Below, one piece after another: positions 1 through 6,302 of a DNA stretch of 12,424 bases (positions are counted from its first letter, which is position 1; every line of letters starts with the position of its first letter). Source of the stretch: Cyanobacteria bacterium OH_CDB_20 (lineage in GTDB: Bacteria; Cyanobacteriota; Vampirovibrionia; Gastranaerophilales; Gastranaerophilaceae); the NCBI GenBank assembly GCA_023415935.1, contig JAEZIX010000110.1:1-12424 (forward strand), in the 5' to 3' direction. The notes under the pieces are model-generated. The model made no database searches. It worked only from the letters and a program-made list of their open reading frames with translations, and had not been told where the DNA came from. The translations under genes were made by a program, and so were the position numbers.

Positions 1-1017
1 AAAAATCCTGATACTTCTCAATCAATTGCAGTTAAATCCATAAAAGCAGATATAAAAATTGCAATGACAGGTACTCCGGTTGAAAACAAACTAACCGAAT
101 TATGGAGTATATTTGACTTTATTAACAAAGGATATTTGGGCACAATTAGAGACTTCCAAAAGAGTTATGCAATGCCTATTGAAAAATTTAAGCAAGTAGA
201 TAGAGCAGAAAAACTCAAACTATCAATCTCTCCATTTGTACTTAGAAGATTAAAAACTGATAAAACAATCATCAGCGATCTTCCTGAAAAAATGGTTATT
301 GATGAATATTGCTATTTATCTAAAACTCAAGCTGCACTTTATGAAAAAACGTTGAATAACTTGATGTCTGAGATGTCTTCTGCAAAAGGTATAAATAGAA
401 GAGGGATTATCTTTAAACTGATTACAGCACTTAAACAAATCTGTAATCACCCTTATCAATACCTGAAAGCTGGCGAAATAACAAAAGATATTTCAGGCAA
501 AACTGAAAAATTTATTTCTCTATTGAGTAACATTCTTGATAATGATGAGAAAGTAATTGTTTTCACTCAATATAAAGAAATGGGAAATATTCTTACCCAA
601 ATTATAAAAAACGAGTTTCAGAAAGAACCGCTATTTTTCCATGGTTCATTAAATACAAATCAACGCGAAGAAATTTTAAAAGAATTTGAAACAAATATTG
701 ATTCAAAAATCATGATTTTATCACTAAAAGCAGGCGGTACCGGCCTAAACCTAACTGAAGCAACAAATGTAATCCATTATGACTTGTGGTGGAATCCTGC
801 GGTCGAAGATCAGGCAACTGATAGAAGCTATAGAATCGGTCAAAACAAGAATGTAATGGTTCACAGGCTTGTTACACTCGGAACTTTTGAAGAAAAAATC
901 GATGAAATGATTAAAACTAAAAAAGAACTTGTAAATATGGCTGTATTTGAAGGTGAAAAGACTATCACAGAGCTTACAGACGAAGAAATATACAAAATTT
1001 TCACTTTAACAGCATAA
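1..1017 (+). CDS. SNF2-family DNA-dependent ATPase/helicase, C-terminal part (5' end outside window)
   Basis: The frame is open from the first base, so the gene starts upstream of the window; 338 residues are visible. The first residues (KNPDTSQS) are the tail of the Walker B/motif II region, which in bacterial SNF2 proteins reads DEAQxIKNP. Motif III follows (MTGTPVENK, residues 22-30). The second RecA-like lobe has KVIVFTQY (184-191), motif V with LSLKAGGTGLNL (240-251), and motif VI QATDRSYRIGQ (271-281) with the two arginines expected to sense ATP (R275, R278). Family knowledge: SNF2 enzymes use ATP to translocate on double-stranded DNA and displace bound proteins; bacterial members are often RapA-like or carry a SWIM domain at the N terminus. 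That N-terminal part, which would define the subgroup, is not visible. The stop is TAA. The last 12 bases overlap the 3' end of glgA on the other strand. No accessory defence genes are seen on this side. Confidence 0.93.
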   Translation, partial: KNPDTSQSIAVKSIKADIKIAMTGTPVENKLTELWSIFDFINKGYLGTIRDFQKSYAMPIEKFKQVDRAEKLKLSISPFVLRRLKTDKTIISDLPEKMVIDEYCYLSKTQAALYEKTLNNLMSEMSSAKGINRRGIIFKLITALKQICNHPYQYLKAGEITKDISGKTEKFISLLSNILDNDEKVIVFTQYKEMGNILTQIIKNEFQKEPLFFHGSLNTNQREEILKEFETNIDSKIMILSLKAGGTGLNLTEATNVIHYDLWWNPAVEDQATDRSYRIGQNKNVMVHRLVTLGTFEEKIDEMIKTKKELVNMAVFEGEKTITELTDEEIYKIFTLTA

Positions 1018-2460
1018 AGGTTGAAGTAATCGATATAGCTCTGAATATTCTTTAGCGCTTTTTTGCCATGAATAGTCATAATTCATTGCTGACTTTACCA
1101 TAGCATTCCAGGTATTTTTGTCTTTATAAACATTAATTGCAGTATTTATAGCTTCAAGCATATCTTCTGGTTCATACCTCCAGAATTTAAACCCATTTGA
1201 ATTATCAAGCGGATAGCCTACAATTGTGTCTTCGAGCCCACCTGTTTCTCTTACAATAGGGATTGAGCCGTATTTTAATGCAATTAATTGACTAATGCCA
1301 CAAGGTTCAAACCTTGAAGGCATTAAAAACATATCTGAACCTGCGTAGACCTTATTTCCAAGTTCATCATTGTAACCTAAAATTGCTCTTATATTTTTAG
1401 AAGATTTGTTTAGTTCAGCAAACATTTTTTTATATTTTTTATCAGCTGAACCAACAACGACAAAGTCAGCATCAAGTGATTTAAGTTTATCAACTATAGG
1501 TTCAAACAAATCAAATCCTTTTTGTTCTACAAGCCTTGAAACAATCCCTATCAAAGGTTTAGTTTCATAATATTTAAGTCCAAATTCATTTAATACATCT
1601 TTTTTACATATTGCTTTATCATCAAGGTTTGATTGATCATAGTTGGCCAAAATTGTATTGTCTAAGGCAGGATTGTGAACTTCATAGTCAACTCCGTTTA
1701 AAATCCCTTCTAATTTATCTTTGTTCTCACATAATGTCCAATCTAAGCCCTCTCCGTAGCTCTGTGTTAAGATTTCTCTTGCATAGGTAGGCGAAACTGT
1801 GACAACTTTATCAGAATAGTTTATAGCGCCTTTCATCCAAACAACATATTCAAAATGTTCAACACCTTTTGCATGATAAACTTCATCTCTTGGAAGCCCT
1901 GCAAAATCAAGTATATCATCATAATATCTGCCTTGATAAGCGAGATTATGAATTGAAAATACAACTTTTGAATTTTTATAAAAATCATCATTTTTATAAA
2001 CCGATTTAATATAGACAGGAATCATAGATGTATGCCAGTCATTTGCGTGAATTATGTCTGGTTTAAAATTCAACAGTTTTGCATATTCTAAAATTGACCT
2101 TGAAAATACAACAAATCTTTCTTGCTCATATCTTGCATCAATTGTTTCAGGATATACACTATCAAATGATGAAAAGTATTTTTTGTTATCAATGAAAAAC
2201 ACATTTATATTCGTATTTGGCAATTTGCACATTTTTAATGTGAAATAGTATTCTCCGATATCAAATTTTAGTTTTATTTTTGAGTTTGGAATTTCAATAA
2301 TGTCATATTTTTTTTCATCAATTGACCTTATGAATGGACAAAATATTGCAATTTGATGCCCAAGTTTTTCCAGAAATTTTGGCAAGCTACCAGCAACATC
2401 AGCAAGGCCGCCGGCTTTCATAAAAGGAGCAACTTCAAATGACGTAAAAAGTATTTTCAT
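1006..2460 (-). CDS. glgA: glycogen synthase (ADP-glucose type, GT5)
   Basis: The 484-residue product is close to the usual length of bacterial GlgA (about 477). It transfers glucose from ADP-glucose to the non-reducing end of a growing alpha-1,4-glucan in the cytoplasm. Visible family motifs are the N-terminal KAGGLADV loop (residues 15-22) that contacts the ADP-glucose phosphates, NDWHT (140-144), GILNGVD (252-258), SRLVEQKGFD (308-317), PSRFEPCG (381-388, with the conserved Glu385) and TGGLEDTI (406-413). The fold is GT-B with two Rossmann-like halves. The ATG start lies 14 bases after the ruvA stop, so glgA is probably transcribed with ruvA and the TPR gene. A GGA-type ribosome site is only weakly visible (AAGGA about 5 bases before ATG). 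No other glg genes (glgB, glgC, glgP) are in the window. The stop is TAA and the tail overlaps the SNF2 gene by 12 bases. Identification is firm; operon membership is inferred. Confidence 0.97.
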   Translation of the reverse strand: MKILFTSFEVAPFMKAGGLADVAGSLPKFLEKLGHQIAIFCPFIRSIDEKKYDIIEIPNSKIKLKFDIGEYYFTLKMCKLPNTNINVFFIDNKKYFSSFDSVYPETIDARYEQERFVVFSRSILEYAKLLNFKPDIIHANDWHTSMIPVYIKSVYKNDDFYKNSKVVFSIHNLAYQGRYYDDILDFAGLPRDEVYHAKGVEHFEYVVWMKGAINYSDKVVTVSPTYAREILTQSYGEGLDWTLCENKDKLEGILNGVDYEVHNPALDNTILANYDQSNLDDKAICKKDVLNEFGLKYYETKPLIGIVSRLVEQKGFDLFEPIVDKLKSLDADFVVVGSADKKYKKMFAELNKSSKNIRAILGYNDELGNKVYAGSDMFLMPSRFEPCGISQLIALKYGSIPIVRETGGLEDTIVGYPLDNSNGFKFWRYEPEDMLEAINTAINVYKDKNTWNAMVKSAMNYDYSWQKSAKEYSELYRLLQPLCC

Positions 2461-2474
2461 AAAAATCCTTAAAG

Positions 2475-3101
2475 TTATTTTTGAGCAAGATATTCAAGCG
2501 ATGCTTTTAATACTTCTTCAGAATTTTTCAAACTTAATGATAATACAGATTTTATTGACTCACTTGCTTCACTTTGAGAATATCCTAAGGACAATAATAC
2601 ACTTTGAGCCTCGAAAAGACAATCATCAGATATATTAGATTTATCAATTGAGCAAACTGCCGCAAGTGGAGTAACATTAGACCAATTTATAAGTTTATCC
2701 TTAAGTTCAAGTACTATTTTTTGGGCTAGTTTAGGGCCTACACCTTTTGCAGCTGATAAACCTTTATAATCAGACTTAACAACAAGATTTATAAGTTCTG
2801 CAACAGAGAATTCATCAAGCAAAAGCAATGCCAGCTTAACCCCAACACCTGAGACGCTTTGCAAGATATTAAAAATATCGCGTTCTTCTTTTGTTAAGAA
2901 GCCGCAAAGCAGCATTTGATCTTCTCTATGAACAAGAGAAACATATATTTTAATTTCATTTTCGTTATCTTTAATACCTGCCACAGTTCCTGATGTTGTC
3001 TTAATAAAGTATCCAACTCCATTAACATCCAACACAATATATGTGCCGCGGTATGAGTCAATTTGTTTTGCGGTTACTAAACCTTTTAAATATTCGTACA
3101 T
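2475..3101 (-). CDS. ruvA: Holliday junction branch-migration protein RuvA
   Basis: The 208-residue product matches the usual RuvA length (about 200). RuvA tetramers bind four-way DNA junctions and load the RuvB motor for branch migration during recombination and replication repair. Three domains are readable. An OB-fold runs from residue 1 to about 65 (MYEYLKGLV start; VNGVGYFI at 26-33). Two helix-hairpin-helix motifs follow, SVSGVGVKLALLLLDEF (82-98) and LSAAKGVGPKLAQKIVLELKDKL (roughly 115-137). A C-terminal UBA-like domain that would contact RuvB begins after a Ser/Asn-rich linker (FEAQSVLLSLGYS, 163-175). The ATG is 30 bases after the TPR gene's stop and glgA starts 14 bases after the ruvA stop. 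The ribosome site is poor (AAAGAAAGA). ruvB and ruvC are not in the window, so the ruv genes are scattered here. Stop codon TAA. Confidence 0.97.
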   Translation of the reverse strand: MYEYLKGLVTAKQIDSYRGTYIVLDVNGVGYFIKTTSGTVAGIKDNENEIKIYVSLVHREDQMLLCGFLTKEERDIFNILQSVSGVGVKLALLLLDEFSVAELINLVVKSDYKGLSAAKGVGPKLAQKIVLELKDKLINWSNVTPLAAVCSIDKSNISDDCLFEAQSVLLSLGYSQSEASESIKSVLSLSLKNSEEVLKASLEYLAQK

Positions 3102-3131
3102 TTGATGTCTTTCTTTAGTTTATTGTTTATT

Positions 3132-3716
3132 TTAGCCAGACAATTGATTATATAAATCAAGAGCCTTCTGTGCTTGTTTATCTTTTCCCATTTTTTTATA
3201 AGTTAGTGCTAAATTATAATAAAAATCTTTTTCGTTATTCTTTAAAGAGATTGCTTTCATAAAGTTTGTTTTTGCTTTTGCAAATTGGGCATCTTTCAGG
3301 TATACACACCCTAAGTTATAATATATAAAAGGCATTTCTTTATTGTATTTTAAAGCTAATTTATAATTCTCAATCGCTTTTACAACTTTATTTTGCTCAA
3401 AATATATGTTTCCTAAATTGTAATATGCCTTATAGTATTTAGGATCTTTTTGGATTGATTTTGTTAAAAAACCTATCGAATCATCAGAATTTCCGTAATC
3501 TTGAGTAATATTTGAAAGAATAAGCCATAACTCTGCATCTCTTTTTGTTTCATCAACTTGCGCAATGAGCCTATATGCATCTTCCAGCTTATTTGCATTA
3601 TATAATGCCACTATTTCCTTTTTTTGGACATCTAGATTCTCATCTGCAAAGACTGCAAGATTAGAAAAATTAATCAAAATGGAGATAATTAATAATAATT
3701 TTAAAAATTTATTCAT
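3132..3716 (-). CDS. secreted/periplasmic tetratricopeptide-repeat protein
   Basis: The 194-residue product is counted from ATG 3716-3714. Residues 1-24 form a classic Sec signal peptide: MNKF, a Leu/Ile-rich core, then AVFA before Asp-Glu. The mature protein is almost entirely TPR. Four units are recognisable, including ELWLILSNITQDYGN, YYNLGNIYFEQNKVVKAI and YYNLGCVYLKDAQFAKA, and the last begins FYYNLALTYKKMGK. TPR folds are helical scaffolds for protein-protein contacts; no enzymatic motif is seen and the partner is unknown. A longer TTG start at 3752 is possible in frame, but it would put 12 residues before the signal peptide and would lie inside the putative -35 element. A perfect TATAAT ends 6 bases before the ATG, so the mRNA may be leaderless; no Shine-Dalgarno sequence lies between. 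It is first in the cluster with ruvA (30 bases downstream) and glgA. Stop TAA. Confidence 0.85.
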   Translation of the reverse strand: MNKFLKLLLIISILINFSNLAVFADENLDVQKKEIVALYNANKLEDAYRLIAQVDETKRDAELWLILSNITQDYGNSDDSIGFLTKSIQKDPKYYKAYYNLGNIYFEQNKVVKAIENYKLALKYNKEMPFIYYNLGCVYLKDAQFAKAKTNFMKAISLKNNEKDFYYNLALTYKKMGKDKQAQKALDLYNQLSG

Positions 3717-3722
3717 AATAAC

Positions 3723-3752
3723 ATTATAGTTAGTTGATAAGGTAATTTCCAA
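3723..3752 (-). promoter_or_regulatory. putative sigma70-type promoter for the TPR-ruvA-glgA cluster
   Basis: On the minus strand, TTGGAA (3752-3747, four of six matches to TTGACA) and a perfect TATAAT (3728-3723) are 18 bases apart. The expected transcription start is about 3717-3716, at or beside the ATG of the TPR gene, predicting a leaderless transcript. This rests on sequence match alone in an AT-rich background. Confidence 0.5.
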
Positions 3753-3771
3753 TTGTAAAATTTTTTTACAA
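3753..3771. promoter_or_regulatory. inverted repeat between divergent promoters, possible operator
   Basis: TTGTAAAA (3753-3760) and TTTTACAA (3764-3771) are perfect 8-base arms separated by TTT. The repeat abuts the -35 element of the TPR gene promoter and lies about 20 bases upstream of the -35 of the plus-strand gene at 3841. This position would suit an activator or repressor site acting on both. The arms are AT-rich, so chance is a real alternative. Confidence 0.25.
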
Positions 3772-3792
3772 ATTTCGTTTTTTCTTAAAGTT

Positions 3793-3822
3793 TTGAAAAA
3801 ATTATACGTTAATTAATATATA
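3793..3822 (+). promoter_or_regulatory. putative promoter for the helical-repeat gene at 3841
   Basis: TTGAAA (3793-3798, five of six matches to TTGACA) is followed after 18 bases by TATATA (3817-3822). TATAAC at 3819-3824 is an alternative -10 with a 20-base spacer. A start near 3829 would leave a leader of about 12 bases with no good Shine-Dalgarno sequence. Confidence 0.4.
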
Positions 3823-3840
3823 ACAAGAACTTGGTGTCAC

Positions 3841-4749
3841 ATGATTTATTTAGACGTAGATTTAATGTATTTAACAGAGCACTTTGATGTCGGAACAAAG
3901 CGCTTACAAGACTACGGCCAAAAAAGCATTGATGAAATCATGGATAAAGAAGCAGAACAGGGAAATGTTTCTGCTGCAAAATTTGACCTTGAAGTTCTTA
4001 ATGATCCAGATCAGTTAATAAAAGTTTTTAAACTTTTGAGCCCAAGAAACAGATATAAAATTCTCAGAAATATGAGCGAAGAAGACTTAAAGTATATTAT
4101 GCAATTTTTAGATCAAAAAGACTTGATAATGGGGCTAAACTTCTTTTCTCGCGATAAATTAGTAGATTTAATACAAGATTTGCCAAAACAGACACTAGCA
4201 CTTGTTATATTCAGTAAAATGCCTGTACAAAAATTCTTAGAAATGTTGCCTGAAAAAGAACTTGATAACTACTTCGAATCAACAAAAGTTCAACAAAATC
4301 AGGACAAATTTGTTGAGGCTTTAAGATACTTGCCACAAGCAAGTTTGGAAAAATTAATGGAAAATGTTACAGGAGAACCAGCCGACAATGCAAACAAACA
4401 AACCATCCTTGATACTGTTGGCAGCTTAAACCCTAAAAAGTTTAAAAAAGCAATGCAATCTCTTGATAAAAAATCTAAGATGAAAGTAATTCAAAAGGCA
4501 ACTGAAGAAGATCCTAAACTCCTATTAGAATTCTCAAAAGATGCTTTTATGTGCCCAATTAAACAAATGGATAAAAATCAAATGATTAAATATATGGATG
4601 TTCTTGAAAACGAAGATTTAATAAAAATGGTAAGTGAACTTCCACAAGATTTAATGTCAGTTGTTGCAACTCAGATTGACCCTGAAGAGTTTGCTGACTT
4701 ACTTTGTACAAAATTCCAAGATGTACTTAAAGATGTAGCAATAGGCTAA
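3841..4749 (+). CDS. soluble helical-repeat protein resembling the MgtE intracellular N domain
   Basis: The 302-residue product has no signal peptide and no membrane segment. From about residue 57 it is a series of short helical pairs with Leu/Pro spacing: LIKVFKLLSPRNRYKIL, LVDLIQDLPKQTLALVI, FLEMLPEKELDNYF, then a further set around 159-175 and 248-290 (MIKMVSELPQDL-like). This pattern resembles the superhelical N domain of the Mg2+ channel MgtE, which is structurally related to FliG repeats. The CBS domains and the transmembrane part of MgtE are absent, so it is not a magnesium transporter as it stands. The function is unknown; a scaffold or regulatory role is only a guess. The first ATG is used; a second in-frame ATG at 3865 is possible because neither start has a clear ribosome site. 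It is monocistronic: the divergent neighbour is the TPR gene, and the next gene converges from 15 bases away. Stop TAA. Confidence 0.75.
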   Translation: MIYLDVDLMYLTEHFDVGTKRLQDYGQKSIDEIMDKEAEQGNVSAAKFDLEVLNDPDQLIKVFKLLSPRNRYKILRNMSEEDLKYIMQFLDQKDLIMGLNFFSRDKLVDLIQDLPKQTLALVIFSKMPVQKFLEMLPEKELDNYFESTKVQQNQDKFVEALRYLPQASLEKLMENVTGEPADNANKQTILDTVGSLNPKKFKKAMQSLDKKSKMKVIQKATEEDPKLLLEFSKDAFMCPIKQMDKNQMIKYMDVLENEDLIKMVSELPQDLMSVVATQIDPEEFADLLCTKFQDVLKDVAIG

Positions 4750-4764
4750 TCTTTACTTTAAGTT

Positions 4765-5544
4765 CTAGTTTAAATTCCATTTTCTTTTGGTTTTAGCAAT
4801 GAAACCATCTTCTTTCATTGATTCAAGAATCTGATTAATATTATCTTTTAATGCTGTTGCGTCTTCTGATTTTTTAAAAGCAATTGCATATGGCTCAATT
4901 GTAAGTCTTTTTTGAACAATTGTATAACCAGGATTGTCCATAAGAAAACCAAACAAAAAAGTATCGTCAGCGGTCATAGCAGATGCCTCACCAGATTTTA
5001 AAGCTTCAAAGGCTGTTTTATATGTTTTGTAACCTTGAACTCTTGCATAAGGCGCTGATTTCCTCAAATTACGCTCTGAAGTAGTGCCAAGAACAACAGC
5101 TACATCTTTATTATTTAGCTCTGAAAATGAATGAATGTCGCTATTTTTAGGAACAAGTAATCCTTGCCCTGCAATATAATAAGGTTCAGAAAAGTCCACA
5201 ATTTGTTTTCTTTGAGGCGTAACAGACATTGTTGCAATTACAATATCAACATTACCAGAAGTAATTGCCTGAATCCTCGAAGCAGGAGTCACTTCTACAA
5301 AACTAACTTTATCAGGACTACCAAGCAATCTTCTTGTCAATTCTTGAGCAATATCAATATCGACACCTTGCAGTCTTCCTTTGTCAGTTATATAACCAAA
5401 CGGTTTTGAATCAAATTTTACACCGATTCTTATATGATCTTTTTCAAGAATCTGTTTATAAATATTTGTTTCTTGCTTTTTTAAACCACAGCCAGTAAGT
5501 AAAAACAAACAAAACATTAATAGCAATGTAGCTTTATATCTCAT
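4765..5544 (-). CDS. amino-acid-type ABC transporter substrate-binding lipoprotein (SBP family 3)
   Basis: The 259-residue product has a lipoprotein signal: MRYK, a hydrophobic core, and the lipobox LLTG before Cys19, so it should be lipid-anchored outside the inner membrane. The mature part follows the polar amino-acid binding protein pattern (GlnH, PEB1a-like): IRIGVKFDSKPFGY near residue 38, GVDIDIAQELTRRL near 61, ITSGNVDIVIATMSVTPQR near 94 with the Arg expected to bind the substrate carboxylate, and DFSEPYY at 118-124. A second-lobe binding region follows (VAVVLGTTSERNL, then SAMTADD). Substrate specificity (Gln, Glu, Asp, His and so on) cannot be read from this. No permease or ATPase gene adjoins it, so it must work with a transporter encoded elsewhere or act as a sensor. 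GAGGAT lies 8 bases before the ATG. Stop TAG. It converges with the gene at 3841, with no clear terminator between. Confidence 0.9.
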   Translation of the reverse strand: MRYKATLLLMFCLFLLTGCGLKKQETNIYKQILEKDHIRIGVKFDSKPFGYITDKGRLQGVDIDIAQELTRRLLGSPDKVSFVEVTPASRIQAITSGNVDIVIATMSVTPQRKQIVDFSEPYYIAGQGLLVPKNSDIHSFSELNNKDVAVVLGTTSERNLRKSAPYARVQGYKTYKTAFEALKSGEASAMTADDTFLFGFLMDNPGYTIVQKRLTIEPYAIAFKKSEDATALKDNINQILESMKEDGFIAKTKRKWNLN

Positions 5545-5565
5545 TTAAAAACATCCTCATACTAA

Positions 5566-5593
5566 CTTATATAATAATAACATTTAATCACAA
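5566..5593 (-). promoter_or_regulatory. putative promoter for the substrate-binding lipoprotein gene
   Basis: On the minus strand, TTGTGA (5593-5588, four of six) and TATAAG (5571-5566, five of six) are 16 bases apart. The predicted start near 5559 leaves a short leader that begins with the GAGGAT ribosome site (5558-5553). Confidence 0.35.
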
Positions 5594-5613
5594 AATTTAC
5601 TTCATTTACCATA

Positions 5614-5641
5614 ATGACAAGGAGAAATAAATAAGTATAAT
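5614..5641 (+). promoter_or_regulatory. putative strong promoter for the secreted-protein gene at 5648
   Basis: ATGACA (5614-5619, five of six matches to TTGACA) and a perfect TATAAT (5636-5641) are 16 bases apart. The expected start is at or next to the ATG at 5648, again a leaderless arrangement. An AAGGAG-like sequence (5619-5624) sits between the two promoter boxes and is too far from the ATG to serve as its ribosome site. Confidence 0.5.
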
Positions 5642-5647
5642 TTATAT

Positions 5648-6238
5648 ATGAGAAGAATTTCTTTAATTTTAATTTGCATGCTTTTTACAATGGGTGCCGG
5701 ATACAATGGCAAACTCCCTAATATCTCGTCTGAATTTGCATTTAAATCTCAAACACCTGCAAAGTCATACCCGCCCCATACCCCAAGCAATGAAGAAAAT
5801 CAAACATTAAAACCTGTTCCTAAAGAAAATAAAACATATATAGAAGTGATAGTAAAAAAGAATAAAACGGTTGAATACACAAAAGATATCACTGCTATTG
5901 AAAAAATTATCGAAAAATTAAAAATTTGTATTGAACAAGGTCAAGATATACAGAAATTTAATGCAATTACAAGTAATTTAATTGACCATATAGCATTGCT
6001 TCAAAATACTTATAGAGGAAAGCAAGAAAGTAACTACCTCTCATATAAAAGTCTAGTATCTCTGTCTAAAAAAGCTAGAGATGTTGCCGTTATAAAAACT
6101 GAAAGTCAGATTTATAACAAATATTTGCCGTATTCAACAGCTGGCGCCCCTTATAAAAAAGACAACATACTTGCAAAAGAAAAAGCGCTTCTAAGTTCTC
6201 TAAACGAAACATTATACGTTATTAAGAACCTTGATTAA
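5648..6238 (+). CDS. secreted protein of unknown function with Pro-rich linker
   Basis: I do not recognise this 196-residue protein. It opens with MRRISLILICMLFTMGAG, a Sec-type signal peptide; a Cys lies at residue 10 but there is no convincing lipobox. Residues about 36-60 are rich in Pro, Ser, Asn and Gln (for example YPPHTPSNEENQ), like a flexible linker. Residues about 80-196 are charged and mostly helical (ITAIEKIIEKLKICIEQG; later LAKEKALLSSLNETLYVIK), with no catalytic motif visible. The start is set by the signal peptide and by a TATAAT that ends 6 bases upstream of the ATG. A second secreted-protein gene starts 64 bases after its TAA stop and may be co-transcribed. Both may act in the cell envelope, but that is inferred only from their signals and adjacency. 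Confidence 0.7.
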   Translation: MRRISLILICMLFTMGAGYNGKLPNISSEFAFKSQTPAKSYPPHTPSNEENQTLKPVPKENKTYIEVIVKKNKTVEYTKDITAIEKIIEKLKICIEQGQDIQKFNAITSNLIDHIALLQNTYRGKQESNYLSYKSLVSLSKKARDVAVIKTESQIYNKYLPYSTAGAPYKKDNILAKEKALLSSLNETLYVIKNLD

Positions 6239-6292
6239 TATACTTATGTCGGATGTTTTTTTCTAAATCTAATATTATCCTCAGAATTAATT

Positions 6293-6296
6293 GAGG
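6293..6296 (+). promoter_or_regulatory. ribosome binding site deciding the start at 6303
   Basis: GAGG lies 6 bases before ATG 6303. It overlaps an upstream in-frame TTG at 6291, which has no site of its own, so the ATG is the better start. Confidence 0.65.
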
Positions 6297-6302
6297 TTTT
6301 AT

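Noticed and set aside
3717..3752. TTG 3752 as the start of the TPR gene
   Set aside because: It would add 12 polar residues before the signal peptide and lies within the -35 element; ATG 3716 fits better.
4750..4790. Possible terminator between the convergent genes at 4749 and 4765
   Set aside because: Only a 5-bp AT-only stem (TTTAA/TTAAA) can be drawn, with no GC core.
6291..6302. TTG 6291 as the start of the repeat-containing secreted protein
   Set aside because: GAGG at 6293-6296 is correctly spaced for ATG 6303 and overlaps the TTG, which has no ribosome site.
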